Of a stretch of 63,267 nt of DNA, positions 8,583 to 16,567 are shown piece by piece. Position numbers and translations under genes: made by a program. The first letter of the stretch is position 1. Each line of letters opens with the position of its first letter. Location of the stretch: positions 1-63,267 of the forward strand of contig CAVXSI010000008.1 of the NCBI GenBank assembly GCA_963764365.1, given 5' to 3'. The notes under the pieces are model-generated. The model saw nothing but the letters and a program-made list of their open reading frames with translations, had not been told where the DNA came from and did no database searches. The stretch comes from VRUE01 sp963764365. Lineage in GTDB: Bacteria > Actinomycetota > Thermoleophilia > Solirubrobacterales > 70-9.

Positions 8583-9273
8583 TCAAGCCCGTACTTTACC
8601 TGTGCCATGACAGTTCGCGCAGTATGTTGCACCTCTCCCGGAACAACCCCCGCAGATGATTCGCTCCGGGCGGCGGATTTGGACTTTGGACTGTCTTCTG
8701 CCCGCCACACCTCGTACATGAAAAGGTGCCGCTGCCGCCACAAACAGAGCAGGGCTTATTCCCAGCGGGGTTTGGAGTTGGATCGAAGCGAGAAGGGGCG
8801 GGTCTGGAGGAGTCTGCACCCGAGGAGCTATCGCCCCCCAATTTCGACAGCTTCGACAATATGAACAGCCCGATGAGACCAAGCACCACATAGGTACCCA
8901 CTCGCACGACCTTGCTTTCACCTGGTTCACTTAGGCCCAGGTCATCTTCGACGGCCGCTGGCATCTTTTGGCCACCTCCGTCCCAAGAACCTCCGCCTTG
9001 TCGATGGAACTGGGACTGATAATCCTGGGTGCCCGCACCGTAGTCGACTGTGACGACCGCCGTGGCCCAGCTGCGCTTTGTTGTCGAAACCCTGATGTCG
9101 GACACCTTGATCTTCACGCCCGGTTCGCCGTAGCCGCGGTGCGCTGCTCGTTCGATGCCCTTCCGCTCTCGTGGTGTCGGGTGCCGGTCCGCAGATGCAG
9201 ACGCTGGGATGAGCAAGATAAGGAGTGCCACGAGACCGAGTAGAAGCGGCCCTCTGTTCCTGCCCCGTCGCAT
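8583..9273 (-). pseudogene. Secreted/membrane protein with DnaJ-type zinc repeats, frameshifted
   Basis: Start ATG 9273 gives a signal peptide (MRRGRNRGPLLLGLVALLIL, cleavage after ASASA), a small domain, a transmembrane helix (about residues 130-148) and then CSVCGGSG and CTRCGGQK. The frame is lost near 8690. The next frame supplies CGGCSGRG and CANCHGTGKVRA, ending at 8583. The four CxxCxGxG-like repeats are the zinc-binding pattern of the DnaJ central domain. One base has been gained or lost between repeats two and three. If the frameshift is an assembly error this is an intact ~229-aa membrane protein. Confidence 0.6.
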
Positions 9274-9522
9274 CGTGCGCGACCCTACTGTATGTGCGCC
9301 TCGTGTTAAAGGAAGCCTGTTCGAGTCCGAACTTCGGATGACGCTGATCGGCGCGCCTGACGGAGTAATCATGCGAAACCCGTTCAGCAGGAGCAGCAAG
9401 GCGAGCCCTCCTCGCCACCGTGGCTCCTTCGAGCGCGACAGGGGCCGCGCACGGAATCCCGAACGCTGCCCGGAACGGGCAACGACTCAGAACACCAACG
9501 GAGCCGTACATACAACTGGGGC

Positions 9523-9552
9523 TTGACGGACGCCATCCTCGCTGGATACCCT
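9523..9552 (+). promoter_or_regulatory. Sigma-70-type promoter
   Basis: TTGACG (9523-9528), an 18-nt spacer and TACCCT (9547-9552), upstream of the secreted protein gene starting at 9565. Confidence 0.55.
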
Positions 9553-9564
9553 AGGAGGCGATCC

Positions 9565-10062
9565 ATGAGACGGCTAGCTCTACTCGCAGTTCTTGTCCTA
9601 ACTCTAATCGGAGTGGAGAGCGCGCAGGCATGGCCCCAGCGCTTCACCATGAAGGAGATCACGAGAGATGAACTGGCCAGGGCTCGTGGGTCCAGGGCGT
9701 GGGACTGCGATGAAAGTTCATGCATCATCTCCTACAGTTCGAAGTGCCGATGGTTCACTCATGGCCGCATCGAGTGCTATTGGAGCTTTGTCGCAAAATC
9801 TCTCAAAGACGATGAACTTGGGTACGAATACCATGAAAGGATCTACTTCACGCTCTGGTTTCCGCCGAATCGGCACAGCCGCAATCTCCCTCACCGCGGC
9901 CGCAACGAGACCGAAATCGATCTAGGTGGCGCTCGCTGCGCTCCCCGGGAAGAGCCATACCTATGTAACGGCCCCTGGGTTTTTAAGCACAAACCCCATC
10001 GGCCTTGGTCTGGGTTGCCCGGCGGTTGCATAGCGGGCTGCGGACCGAACTACAAGTCGTAG
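9565..10062 (+). CDS. Secreted Cys-rich protein of unknown function
   Basis: 165 aa from ATG 9565, preceded by AGGAGG with 6-7 nt spacing. A signal peptide is clear (MRRLALLAVLVLTLIGVES, cleavage after AQA). The mature part contains eight Cys, including CDESSCIISYSSKC, so disulfides outside the cell are likely. No family is recognised. It shares segment B with another secreted protein and the metalloprotease-like gene, so the segment seems devoted to the cell envelope. Confidence 0.6.
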   Translation: MRRLALLAVLVLTLIGVESAQAWPQRFTMKEITRDELARARGSRAWDCDESSCIISYSSKCRWFTHGRIECYWSFVAKSLKDDELGYEYHERIYFTLWFPPNRHSRNLPHRGRNETEIDLGGARCAPREEPYLCNGPWVFKHKPHRPWSGLPGGCIAGCGPNYKS

Positions 10063-10132
10063 CCTTTGAGATGAGAACTTCAACTTGAGGTTGAGCCGCT
10101 CGCGGCACGCCTCTACGGTACATCCATGACGT

Positions 10133-11251
10133 TTATACTTGCATCCCGATCAGCGCCGCCCGCGCTCGATCGGACTTCGTAGGCGCATAGTGGCGTCGCG
10201 TCGTGGCGATGTCCTTGTGGCGCAGAACCTCAGACACAACGTCGATCGGAAGTTCCTCGTCGTTGAGCGCGATCGTCGCCCAGGCCCGGCGATAGGCGTG
10301 CGGGGACACCCGCGAGGTCTGACCGCCGACCGCATCGCAGCGTCCGGTCGCTTTGCGCAGCCCGACGCCAGCTCGGATGCCGTGCCAGTTGACGATCTTG
10401 GTGACGCATTGTGGGCTCGTCTTCTTGCCGTTCTTCGTCAGCAAGACGTAGGCGGTATCCGGGTCGCTCAGCGCGTCGCGAATTGCCGGGTTGTGTTCGG
10501 CTTCGGAGAGCTGCCAGCGGCGATACAGCCGCAGCTCGCGCAGCAGAGGCGGCGCCAGCGCGAAGATGTCCACCTGATCGTTCTTGCCGACGACTTCCCA
10601 GGTGCCCTGCTCTAGGTCGATGTCGGGCCAGCGCGCGTCTGAGAAGGTCGCGCGCCGCGATGGCGCGTAGAACATCCAGTACGCAAGCAGGCGACCCCTC
10701 GGCGAGCCCGGCGCCTCCAACAGCCGTTTGATGTCGTCCTTGCTCGGGGTGTACCCGCGCTTGTGAATGACCTTCGGCGAGGACTCCAAGGCCCCCGGGT
10801 TGTGGTCGGGAAGATCGTCCTCGGCGAGGAAGTGGCGGTAGAGGAACTTGATCGCAGACAGGTAGCTCTTGCGGTAGGAGGCAGACCAGCCCTTGCCGCC
10901 CCGGCCATCCGGGTAGCCCCTTGCCTTGCACCACTCGCACCGCAGCCGCGCCTCATGGGGGCGCGCGCCGCCCTGCTTCTCAAGGTGGGCCATGAACAGG
11001 CGGACGTGCTTGCGCTTGGCCGTGTAGAAGGTCGCGCCGTGAACGCTCGCGAGGTAGTGGTTGAAATGGACAAGGTGATCCCGGTATCGCTCAAGCGTCG
11101 GCTCCTTGCCGATCCCGGCGTGGTTGACTTCGATCGCCTCGTGGATCAATTGCTCGTTGGACAGTCCCATGCGTAGCTCCTCGAATTGGTCGAGGAATCG
11201 GGCGGGAGCTGAATCGAGCTGCGCGGCGCCGTCCTTCTGAGCGTTGGTCAT
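10133..11251 (-). CDS. Tyrosine recombinase (XerC/D-like) of segment B
   Basis: 372 aa from ATG 11251. The N-terminal SAM-like core-binding domain (about residues 40-150) contains an inserted CEWCKARGYPDG strip. The catalytic domain shows the Arg region FYAPSRRATFSDARW, HAYRRAW (HxxR), RHKD and the nucleophile in RRHYAPTK. It differs from the int genes of A and C and lacks their AP2-like arm domain, so it probably resembles Xer- or transposon-type recombinases. Its 5' end is overlapped by the read-through tail of the segment C integrase (11091-11251), whose left att site lies 163 bp away. Confidence 0.85.
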   Translation of the reverse strand: MTNAQKDGAAQLDSAPARFLDQFEELRMGLSNEQLIHEAIEVNHAGIGKEPTLERYRDHLVHFNHYLASVHGATFYTAKRKHVRLFMAHLEKQGGARPHEARLRCEWCKARGYPDGRGGKGWSASYRKSYLSAIKFLYRHFLAEDDLPDHNPGALESSPKVIHKRGYTPSKDDIKRLLEAPGSPRGRLLAYWMFYAPSRRATFSDARWPDIDLEQGTWEVVGKNDQVDIFALAPPLLRELRLYRRWQLSEAEHNPAIRDALSDPDTAYVLLTKNGKKTSPQCVTKIVNWHGIRAGVGLRKATGRCDAVGGQTSRVSPHAYRRAWATIALNDEELPIDVVSEVLRHKDIATTRRHYAPTKSDRARAALIGMQV

Positions 11252-12722
11252 GGCCGATACGTCCGGCGAGAGGGCACGATCGCCCCCGCCTATTTCCGGC
11301 CACGCCCGCAGCCCGCGCTTCTATCTGGCTTTGCAGCGTCGAAAGCATCCGATTTCCCGTTCCTCGATCTTCCGAGCCGCTATGGGTCTTTTGGTTCGAG
11401 CCCGGCGCTGGAACGCTGGTTCGAACCCAGCCGCGCCCATCGGACGAATCCCCTGCATCTGAGCGGGATTCGGATGCCTCAAGAGTCAGCTGCTCGCCCG
11501 GCTCGGGCAGCGCGAAATCGCCGCCAGTGCCCAGCAGTGCCCAATCGGTGCCCTCGACGACGGCCTTCAGCCGCTCCCGCTCGCCCTCTCCCCGGTACAT
11601 CACCTGCGCGTAGATCGAGAGCGTGACCTTCGGATCGGAGTGCCCGACCTGGCGCATGACGTAAGGAACCTCCACGCCGGTTGCGAGCAGCAGCGAGATG
11701 AAGGTGCGACGCAGCGAGTGCGGCGTGATGCCCTCGGGGAGCGGGTTGCGCCCGGCGGTCGTCAGGTTCTCGTTCGCCCGCTCGACCGACTTGACGACGA
11801 CGCGGCGGCGGGCGTTGTTGCGGTCCTGCCTCGCGCCGCTCTCGGTCGGGAACACGAAGTCCTCGGGTCCACCGAACCGCGTCTGGGCCTTGTGGATCGA
11901 AAGCTCCTCCCGAAGCGCCGGAAGGAGATCGACCTGCCGCACGCCGGCGTCGGTCTTGGAGTCGGCAACGCGCAGGCGACCGGCAGGCAGATCGACATCG
12001 CGCCAGCGCAGGTCGAGCGCCTCGCTGATCCGCAGTCCGGCGAGCGTCAGCGTCGCCAGCAGCGCCCGGCGCGGCGTCGCCCGCCGATCCACCCGCGCCT
12101 CGGCGTCAAGCTCGCCGCCCGCGTCGAGCAAGGCGACGATCTGCTCTGCCCGGTCGAGCCAGGTCCGCTCCGGCCTGCGCTCCTTCAATCGCCGCCGCTT
12201 GCCGCGCGCCGGGTTGCGGTCGATCAACTCGCGCTCGACTGCGACCTCAAGGATCTGGGCGAGCCGCGTGATCGTCTTGTTGATCGACGCCGCCGAGATC
12301 GTTTCCTCCCGCACCTTCTCCTGCCGGTAGCGGTCGACCTCGGCAATCGTGATCTCCGAGAGCCGGTGCTTGGCGAAGAACGGAAGCATGTGGTTGCAGA
12401 GTTGCCAGGTGTAGTCCTGAAGCGTCGCCTCCGTGAGTCCCTCGTGCCGCAGGCCGTCGAGCCACTCGGACGCGAACTCGTGAAAGGTCGGCTCCGGCGC
12501 AGGCTGCTTCGCCTCCTGCGGCTCGTACGGCGTCCAGATGCCGCGCCGCACGTCGGCCAGGACGTTCGCCAGCTCGTCCTCGGCTTTGCGGCGACTCCAG
12601 CCTCCGGCGGCGGTGCCCAGCGTGACGTACTGCCGCTTCCCGTAAGCGCGGAAGCGCAGCGCGAAGGTGCGACCGCCCTTGCGATCCAGTTCAAGCACCT
12701 GCCCCGTTGCCTTGTCGCTCAT
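11091..12722 (-). CDS. Tyrosine-recombinase integrase of segment C with read-through tail
   Basis: 543 aa from ATG 12722 (MSDKATGQVLELDRKGG). Layout: AP2-like arm-binding domain (1-60), SAM-like core-binding domain (about 75-170), catalytic domain with GLRISEAL (Arg I), HSLRRTF, GHSDPKVT and Tyr in SIYAQV. The genuine protein probably ended soon after GRGWVRTS, as in segment A. Here the sequence beyond the att site (11414) is foreign, so the frame continues about 110 more residues to 11091 and overlaps the N-terminus of the recombinase at 11251. This is the only apparently intact int of this type in the array, so it may serve both A and C. Confidence 0.85.
   Translation of the reverse strand: MSDKATGQVLELDRKGGRTFALRFRAYGKRQYVTLGTAAGGWSRRKAEDELANVLADVRRGIWTPYEPQEAKQPAPEPTFHEFASEWLDGLRHEGLTEATLQDYTWQLCNHMLPFFAKHRLSEITIAEVDRYRQEKVREETISAASINKTITRLAQILEVAVERELIDRNPARGKRRRLKERRPERTWLDRAEQIVALLDAGGELDAEARVDRRATPRRALLATLTLAGLRISEALDLRWRDVDLPAGRLRVADSKTDAGVRQVDLLPALREELSIHKAQTRFGGPEDFVFPTESGARQDRNNARRRVVVKSVERANENLTTAGRNPLPEGITPHSLRRTFISLLLATGVEVPYVMRQVGHSDPKVTLSIYAQVMYRGEGERERLKAVVEGTDWALLGTGGDFALPEPGEQLTLEASESRSDAGDSSDGRGWVRTSVPAPGSNQKTHSGSEDRGTGNRMLSTLQSQIEARAAGVAGNRRGRSCPLAGRIGHDQRSEGRRRAARFSSRPIPRPIRGATHGTVQRAIDPRGDRSQPRRDRQGADA
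11414..11450 (+). repeat. Internal att site (junction of segments B and C)
   Basis: 37 bp identical to tRNA-Val 143-179 (T-arm, acceptor and flank), continuing rightward with int-end similarity to segment A (to about 205). Leftward, similarity to the tRNA stops, so this is a junction carrying the C left end fused to segment B sequence. Confidence 0.8.
11525..11543. repeat. Candidate arm-type sites, left end of segment C
   Basis: CAGTGCCCA twice (11525-11533 and 11535-11543), the same pair as at 254-272, inside the int coding sequence (encodes DWALLGTGG). Confidence 0.45.
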
Positions 12723-12740
12723 CCTCGCCTCGCTCCGATC

Positions 12741-13118
12741 CTAAGCCGCCGGGTCGCCCGGCCCCTTGATCGGCAGCAGCGAAACCTCCGACCTTCGGTC
12801 CCGCGGCGGCTGGCCCGCCCGCTTACCCGAGCGGGCGGGCGGGTCAGCCGCCGATTCCTCGCCGACCCTCCGCAGCACCCGCGCCGCGATTTGCGGATCG
12901 AAGCGAAGCCGAGGTTTCGGCCCACTGCCCAGCTTGACCGCCCCGAGTTCAATCGCGTGCGAGTAGACCCAGGAGCGCTCGATCCCGAAGCGCCGCGCAA
13001 GCTCAGCCGCATCGACTAGCTCCCGGCCCTGAAGCCCGCGCCGTTCGAGAATCTCGACCACGCGGCGCGCAATCGCCTCGACAGCCTGCGGGTCGAGCTT
13101 GATGCGTGGGGATGCCAT
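12741..13118 (-). CDS. Excisionase-like HTH DNA-binding protein (segment C)
   Basis: 125 aa from ATG 13118. It is closely similar to the segment A protein through ELVDAAELARRFGIERSWV and LGAVKLGSGPKPRLRFDPQ. It precedes int by 18 bp on the same strand. The upstream sequence is also conserved between segments for about 50 bp (GCCCAACTGCCCCAGAAC region), then diverges. The C-terminal tail is Arg/Pro/Gly-rich and hairpin-encoded, as in segment A. Confidence 0.7.
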   Translation of the reverse strand: MASPRIKLDPQAVEAIARRVVEILERRGLQGRELVDAAELARRFGIERSWVYSHAIELGAVKLGSGPKPRLRFDPQIAARVLRRVGEESAADPPARSGKRAGQPPRDRRSEVSLLPIKGPGDPAA

Positions 13119-13350
13119 CGGGTTGTAAGTCCGGAAAGTCGCCCAACTGCCCCAGAACATTCGTCCAGGCCGGGCGTCCGGAGGCGTCCTCGAACCGAGT
13201 CGCTCCTATGTCAAGAACACCTCTGAGAGACGACGGTGTTGCTGGGGATATAGATCTAGAAATTCAGGGAGAAACAGCAACAACCCGCAACCCCTGCAGC
13301 GTCCGGGGAAAACCGCTCCCCATCCACAGCTCAATGGTGCTTGGGGAAGG
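13119..13350. other. Gene-free stretch between xis and the NTF2-like gene
   Basis: About 230 bp. The first ~50 bp are conserved with the xis upstream region of segment A and may hold the xis promoter or operator. The remainder is locally AT-richer (GGGGATATAGATCTAGAAATT at 13243-13263) and shows no gene or obvious hairpin. Confidence 0.5.
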
Positions 13351-13764
13351 TCAGGAACGTCGCACCGCACGCCAGATGACCCCTGGATGGCGCGCCAGCT
13401 TGAAACCGACCGCGAGGGCGAACCAGGTAGTGGCAAGCCAAGGGCGCAAGTGAGGCCTTAGCCGCCGGATCCGTCCCTCGGAATCGAGCTCAAACGCCAT
13501 CGCGTCATCAATCCTGAACGGTCCCACGCGGGCCTCAGCGATCATGAGGCCTCGGTTGCCGTCGACGATCTCTTCGGTCCAGCGTAGCTCGGACAGGCTG
13601 CCGTAAACGGCCGCGAACAGAAGCCGCAGATCCTTCTTGCCGCGGATCACGCCATGTGCCAGCAGCGGCGAGACAAGCTCGGCATCCGGCGCCAATGTGT
13701 CTACGAACTTGTCGAGATCGTTGGCTTCCGATGCAGCCCGGAACTCAGCGGTCACGTTCACCAC
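13351..13764 (-). CDS. SnoaL/NTF2-like family protein
   Basis: 137 aa from ATG 13764 (MVNVTAEFRAASEANDLDKF). The first ~110 residues follow the SnoaL-like/NTF2 pattern: an N-terminal helix, LAPDAELVSPL, a GKKDLRLLFAAVY helix, then a beta sheet ending FELDSEGRIRRLRPHLRP. The C-terminus is basic with a short hydrophobic helix (WLATTWFALAVGF). Such proteins are small cone-shaped binding domains or enzymes with very varied substrates, so no reaction can be assigned. It lies between the xis-int module and the IS110 element. Confidence 0.65.
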   Translation of the reverse strand: MVNVTAEFRAASEANDLDKFVDTLAPDAELVSPLLAHGVIRGKKDLRLLFAAVYGSLSELRWTEEIVDGNRGLMIAEARVGPFRIDDAMAFELDSEGRIRRLRPHLRPWLATTWFALAVGFKLARHPGVIWRAVRRS

Positions 13765-13869
13765 CGCAGCCTATGCGACCCATGACGATCAACGTCAACG
13801 CGTGGGCCAATCCCGACCGCTCGGGATCGCTATCTCCAGATTTCGCTCAGGCCTCGATGGGGCTCACTC

Positions 13870-14925
13870 TCATCCGTGCTCCAACAGGGCCGGAGGGACC
13901 GACTCCTGCTCCTGCATCGCCCGGAAGACGACCCGCACCAGGTGTCGTTTGAGACAGCGGAACGCCTCCTTGGTCGACTTGCCTTCCGCCCGCTTCTTCG
14001 CCAGGTAGGCGCGAGCGGGAGGATGGACCCTGGCCTGGGTGAGGACGACCTGGTGCAGGGCAGCGTCCAGCTTGCGGTTGCCCATCCGCGAGAGCCGGTG
14101 GCGTGCGTAGCGGCCCGAGGAGACCTCGATCGGGGCACAGCCGGCGTGACGGGCAAGCGCCGCGTCGGAGTGAAAGCGTCGAGGGCCGCCGACCTCGACA
14201 AGGAGGCGCGCGGCAATCAGGTCGCCAACGCCCGAGAGAGCGAGCAGGCCAGGGGCCATCGGTCGCACCAAGACGGCGATCTCGGCCCGTAGGGCGTCGA
14301 TCGCCCGGGTCAGCTCGCCGATCCGCGCCAGCAGCTCGCGACAGATCCGCACCTGCACCCCGGCCCCGTAGCGCCCCAGGCGCTGGGAGAGGCCGCGGCG
14401 AGTGTCGGTGCGGTTGAGGGTGCGGGCGAAGGGCTCGAGGTCGGAGTCGAGATCGTGCATGTGCCAGCGCAGGCGCGAGCAGATCGCTGTGCGCTCGCCG
14501 ACAAGGTCCTCGCGGTGGTCGACCAGGAGCTTCAGCTCGCGCAGCTTCGGGTCGTGGGTGGCGCGCGGCAGATTCGGCTCGCGCAGGGCTGCGCGGGCGA
14601 CGGCAAGAGCGTCGATCGAGTCCGACTTGCCATAGGTGCGGGCGGTGGTCCGCTCCCTCGCCGTCAGGCGCGTGCCGACGCGCAGCACCAGCTGCTCGGC
14701 GCCCAACAGGAAGCGCTCCAGCCGACCGTTGACGTGGCGGCAGTCCTCCAGGGCAAAGCGCAGCTCGCCATCCTCACCGGCGAGCTCGCGCGCCCAGGCC
14801 AGCAGGCGCTCGTGGCCTTCGGCTGTGCCGGGGATCGTCAGCTCGCCGAGCAACTGCCCGGTGCCGTCGGCGACCGCGGCAGCGGTGTGGGTGTCTTTGT
14901 GGGGGTCGATGCCGATCGTGATCAC
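13870..14925 (-). CDS. IS110-family (DEDD) transposase
   Basis: 351 aa from GTG 14925, with GGGAGG upstream. The upstream-extended frame to 15000 lies in the leader. The RuvC-like DEDD domain shows IDPHKDTHTAA (first Asp) and GKSDSIDALAVARAAL. The C-terminal Tnp/IS116 domain shows LSGVGDLIAARLLVEVGG and GCAPIEVSSGRYA with the conserved serine. IS110 enzymes recombine DNA guided by a structured RNA from the non-coding end upstream of the gene. Length and motifs are complete, so activity is plausible. Confidence 0.9.
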   Translation of the reverse strand: MITIGIDPHKDTHTAAAVADGTGQLLGELTIPGTAEGHERLLAWARELAGEDGELRFALEDCRHVNGRLERFLLGAEQLVLRVGTRLTARERTTARTYGKSDSIDALAVARAALREPNLPRATHDPKLRELKLLVDHREDLVGERTAICSRLRWHMHDLDSDLEPFARTLNRTDTRRGLSQRLGRYGAGVQVRICRELLARIGELTRAIDALRAEIAVLVRPMAPGLLALSGVGDLIAARLLVEVGGPRRFHSDAALARHAGCAPIEVSSGRYARHRLSRMGNRKLDAALHQVVLTQARVHPPARAYLAKKRAEGKSTKEAFRCLKRHLVRVVFRAMQEQESVPPALLEHG

Positions 14926-15155
14926 TTCAGGGCGCCTCCCTAGGCTTGTCGTGGTTCTCAGAGCGGATCGGCGGCGGACAGAACCGGGTTTGGTGGTCAA
15001 GCTCCTATCAGGTCACGCCATCGGTCCTCGAACGCGGCGGGCGACAGGACCACTTGGTCAGCCCGACGGGCGACATCGAATGTCGGGTCAGCCCGCCGCG
15101 CCGAGGACGGTAAGTCCGTCGATGGACACCTCCGGGAGGGGGACACGGGAACCCA
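14926..15155 (-). ncRNA. Putative bridge (seek) RNA leader of the IS110 element
   Basis: About 230 bp with no gene, immediately upstream of the transposase, where IS110 elements encode their guide RNA. It can form stem-loops: GACAT-CGA-ATGTC near 15072-15084, flanked by two direct copies of GGTCAGCCCG (about 15056 and 15086), plus GC-rich stems. The repeats on either side of a loop suit guide loops. Position follows from knowledge of the family; the exact ends, fold and guide sequences are inferred. Confidence 0.45.
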
Positions 15156-15171
15156 GTTCATAGTGTGTCGG
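15156..15171 (+). repeat. 16-bp repeat shared with 1924-1939
   Basis: Identical to GTTCATAGTGTGTCGG in segment A. Here it borders the outer end of the IS110 leader. Confidence 0.6.
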
Positions 15172-15202
15172 GCTATCGGGGCGAGGATCGCCGGCAGCGC
15201 CA

Positions 15203-16567
15203 GTGATAGTGCGCGAGGGGCCGGCGGTCGGCGTGCTGTCGTCCGAGACATCTGGGATGTTTATTTGCTTGGATTACGAGCAGACACTGGATGCCCTTGA
15301 GGAGCTGGAAACCGTTCCGGTGGTGGTCGATAGCCTCGTCACCAACCCGGGTCGTCTCTATAGGCCGGGACACCTGAGGTCATCAGACACCGGCATCCTC
15401 AGGTATCGCGAGCCCGACAGAGCTTCTGATAGGCCCATCGATGAGGCTGCCTGGCACGCCCGGATCAAAGACTGGAAGCGCCGCGACAAGTGTTGCTTCC
15501 GCCTTGAGCCCGGCGATAGGGGATTGCTGCTCTCACGAAACCGATTTCGCTCGGCTCGCTGGGATGCCGACTCCCTGGTAATCGACATGGAGGCATTTCG
15601 CCATCGGATATCGCCGCTGTATCGACGCGACGGGCAGCCCGCCAAACAACTGGAAAACATGCTAAAAAAGTTTCGGGAGGTCCAGATGAAGAGAGCGGAG
15701 AGCCAGGATCAGCAGGGCGCAGCCAGCACCACCCTCGGTGATTTCTTGGAGCGCTGGGAGAAGCGTGTGTTTGCCACGCCACAGCATCGCGAGAGCACCG
15801 AAGCCCTTGTCGAGCTCTACCGCGACCGGAATTTGCTGCCGGGCGGACGCGATGTCGACCTCAGCTGCTCTTGCCCCAAATCGCGGGAGTGCTGGGCCGG
15901 CGCGCCCGACCCAGAGGACCCGGCCAACTCAGGTATCGCTCTGCCGTGGCTCGGTCGCTCGTACTTCGACGCGCGAGTTGTGCTGCTGGGCATGAACTTC
16001 AACAACTTTGGCGGCCTTGCCGCCCATTACTACGTCTGCGAGGACCACATTCGCTCGATGGAGGAGGGCAAGCGGGGAAAGAACGGTGAGGCCTTCTCCC
16101 GCGGCGCCATGCAGTATCTCCGAGTCGTGCTCGCCAACATGGATCGCGAAGAAATCCCAGCCGATCTGGACAGCGTTTCCAACGAGGAGCTGGCGGCCCT
16201 CTGGGAGCGCTGCGCCTATGCGCAGACGATCAAGTGCGCCCCCGGGACCGAACGATCAAATCCAACTGACGCGATGATCGCCAACTGCCCTGAGTTCCTC
16301 TTGAAGGAGGAGCTTGAGGTTCTCAAACCCTCTGCAATCCTCCTGTTTGGCCGCTCCGACCTTCGTGACGTGGTCCGGCCGTGGTCAGTGGCGGAGGACG
16401 GCTATGGCCTGGAAGAGGGGCCGCACCTGGAGCGCAATCGAGCCGTCATCGGGGGCCGCGACGTGACGCTTTTCTCGCTCAACCATCCTTCTAGCCAGAA
16501 TTCACACTACGTATCCGACTCGCTGGGGCAGCTGGCCGAGTCGCTTCGCCGGTGGCCTATCAGGTAA
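15203..16567 (+). CDS. Fusion protein with C-terminal Fe-S uracil-DNA-glycosylase-like domain
   Basis: 454 aa from ATA/GTG-region start 15203; ATG 15257 would give 436 aa and may be better. Residues 1-180 are an unrecognised, charged N-terminal domain ending in a helical linker (KQLENMLKKFREVQMKRAE). From about 200 the UDG family-4/5 layout appears: CSCPKSREC, then VVLLGMNFNNFGG in the motif-A position, QTIKCAPG, NCPEFLLKEEL, LKPSAILLFG and NHPSSQNSHY in the motif-B position. The Cys set can hold a 4Fe-4S cluster. Motif A lacks the usual GExPG or GLAPA catalytic signature. It sits beside an Abi_C gene on a mobile segment, so a role in defence against modified DNA is possible but inferred. Confidence 0.65.
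   Translation: MIVREGPAVGVLSSETSGMFICLDYEQTLDALEELETVPVVVDSLVTNPGRLYRPGHLRSSDTGILRYREPDRASDRPIDEAAWHARIKDWKRRDKCCFRLEPGDRGLLLSRNRFRSARWDADSLVIDMEAFRHRISPLYRRDGQPAKQLENMLKKFREVQMKRAESQDQQGAASTTLGDFLERWEKRVFATPQHRESTEALVELYRDRNLLPGGRDVDLSCSCPKSRECWAGAPDPEDPANSGIALPWLGRSYFDARVVLLGMNFNNFGGLAAHYYVCEDHIRSMEEGKRGKNGEAFSRGAMQYLRVVLANMDREEIPADLDSVSNEELAALWERCAYAQTIKCAPGTERSNPTDAMIANCPEFLLKEELEVLKPSAILLFGRSDLRDVVRPWSVAEDGYGLEEGPHLERNRAVIGGRDVTLFSLNHPSSQNSHYVSDSLGQLAESLRRWPIR

Larger units (their letters stand above)
7250..11413. mobile_element. Segment B: element with distinct recombinase
   Basis: It is bounded by tRNA-Val att copies at 7207-7249 and 11414-11450. It holds a membrane metalloprotease-like gene, two secreted Cys-rich proteins and a tyrosine recombinase unlike those of A and C. 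There is no copy of the A/C right-end repeat before 11414, so B either came from another element family or lost that end. Confidence 0.6.
13780..15155 (-). mobile_element. IS110-family insertion sequence
   Basis: It comprises the transposase (13870-14925) plus about 230 bp of upstream leader. IS110 elements have no long terminal inverted repeats and leave no clear target duplication, so the ends cannot be fixed by eye. The left end probably lies near 15155, beside the 16-bp repeat, and the right end lies within 13765-13870. Confidence 0.6.

Noticed and set aside
13765..15202. Terminal inverted repeats of the IS element
   Set aside because: None are visible and IS110 elements do not normally have them; the ends are left approximate.
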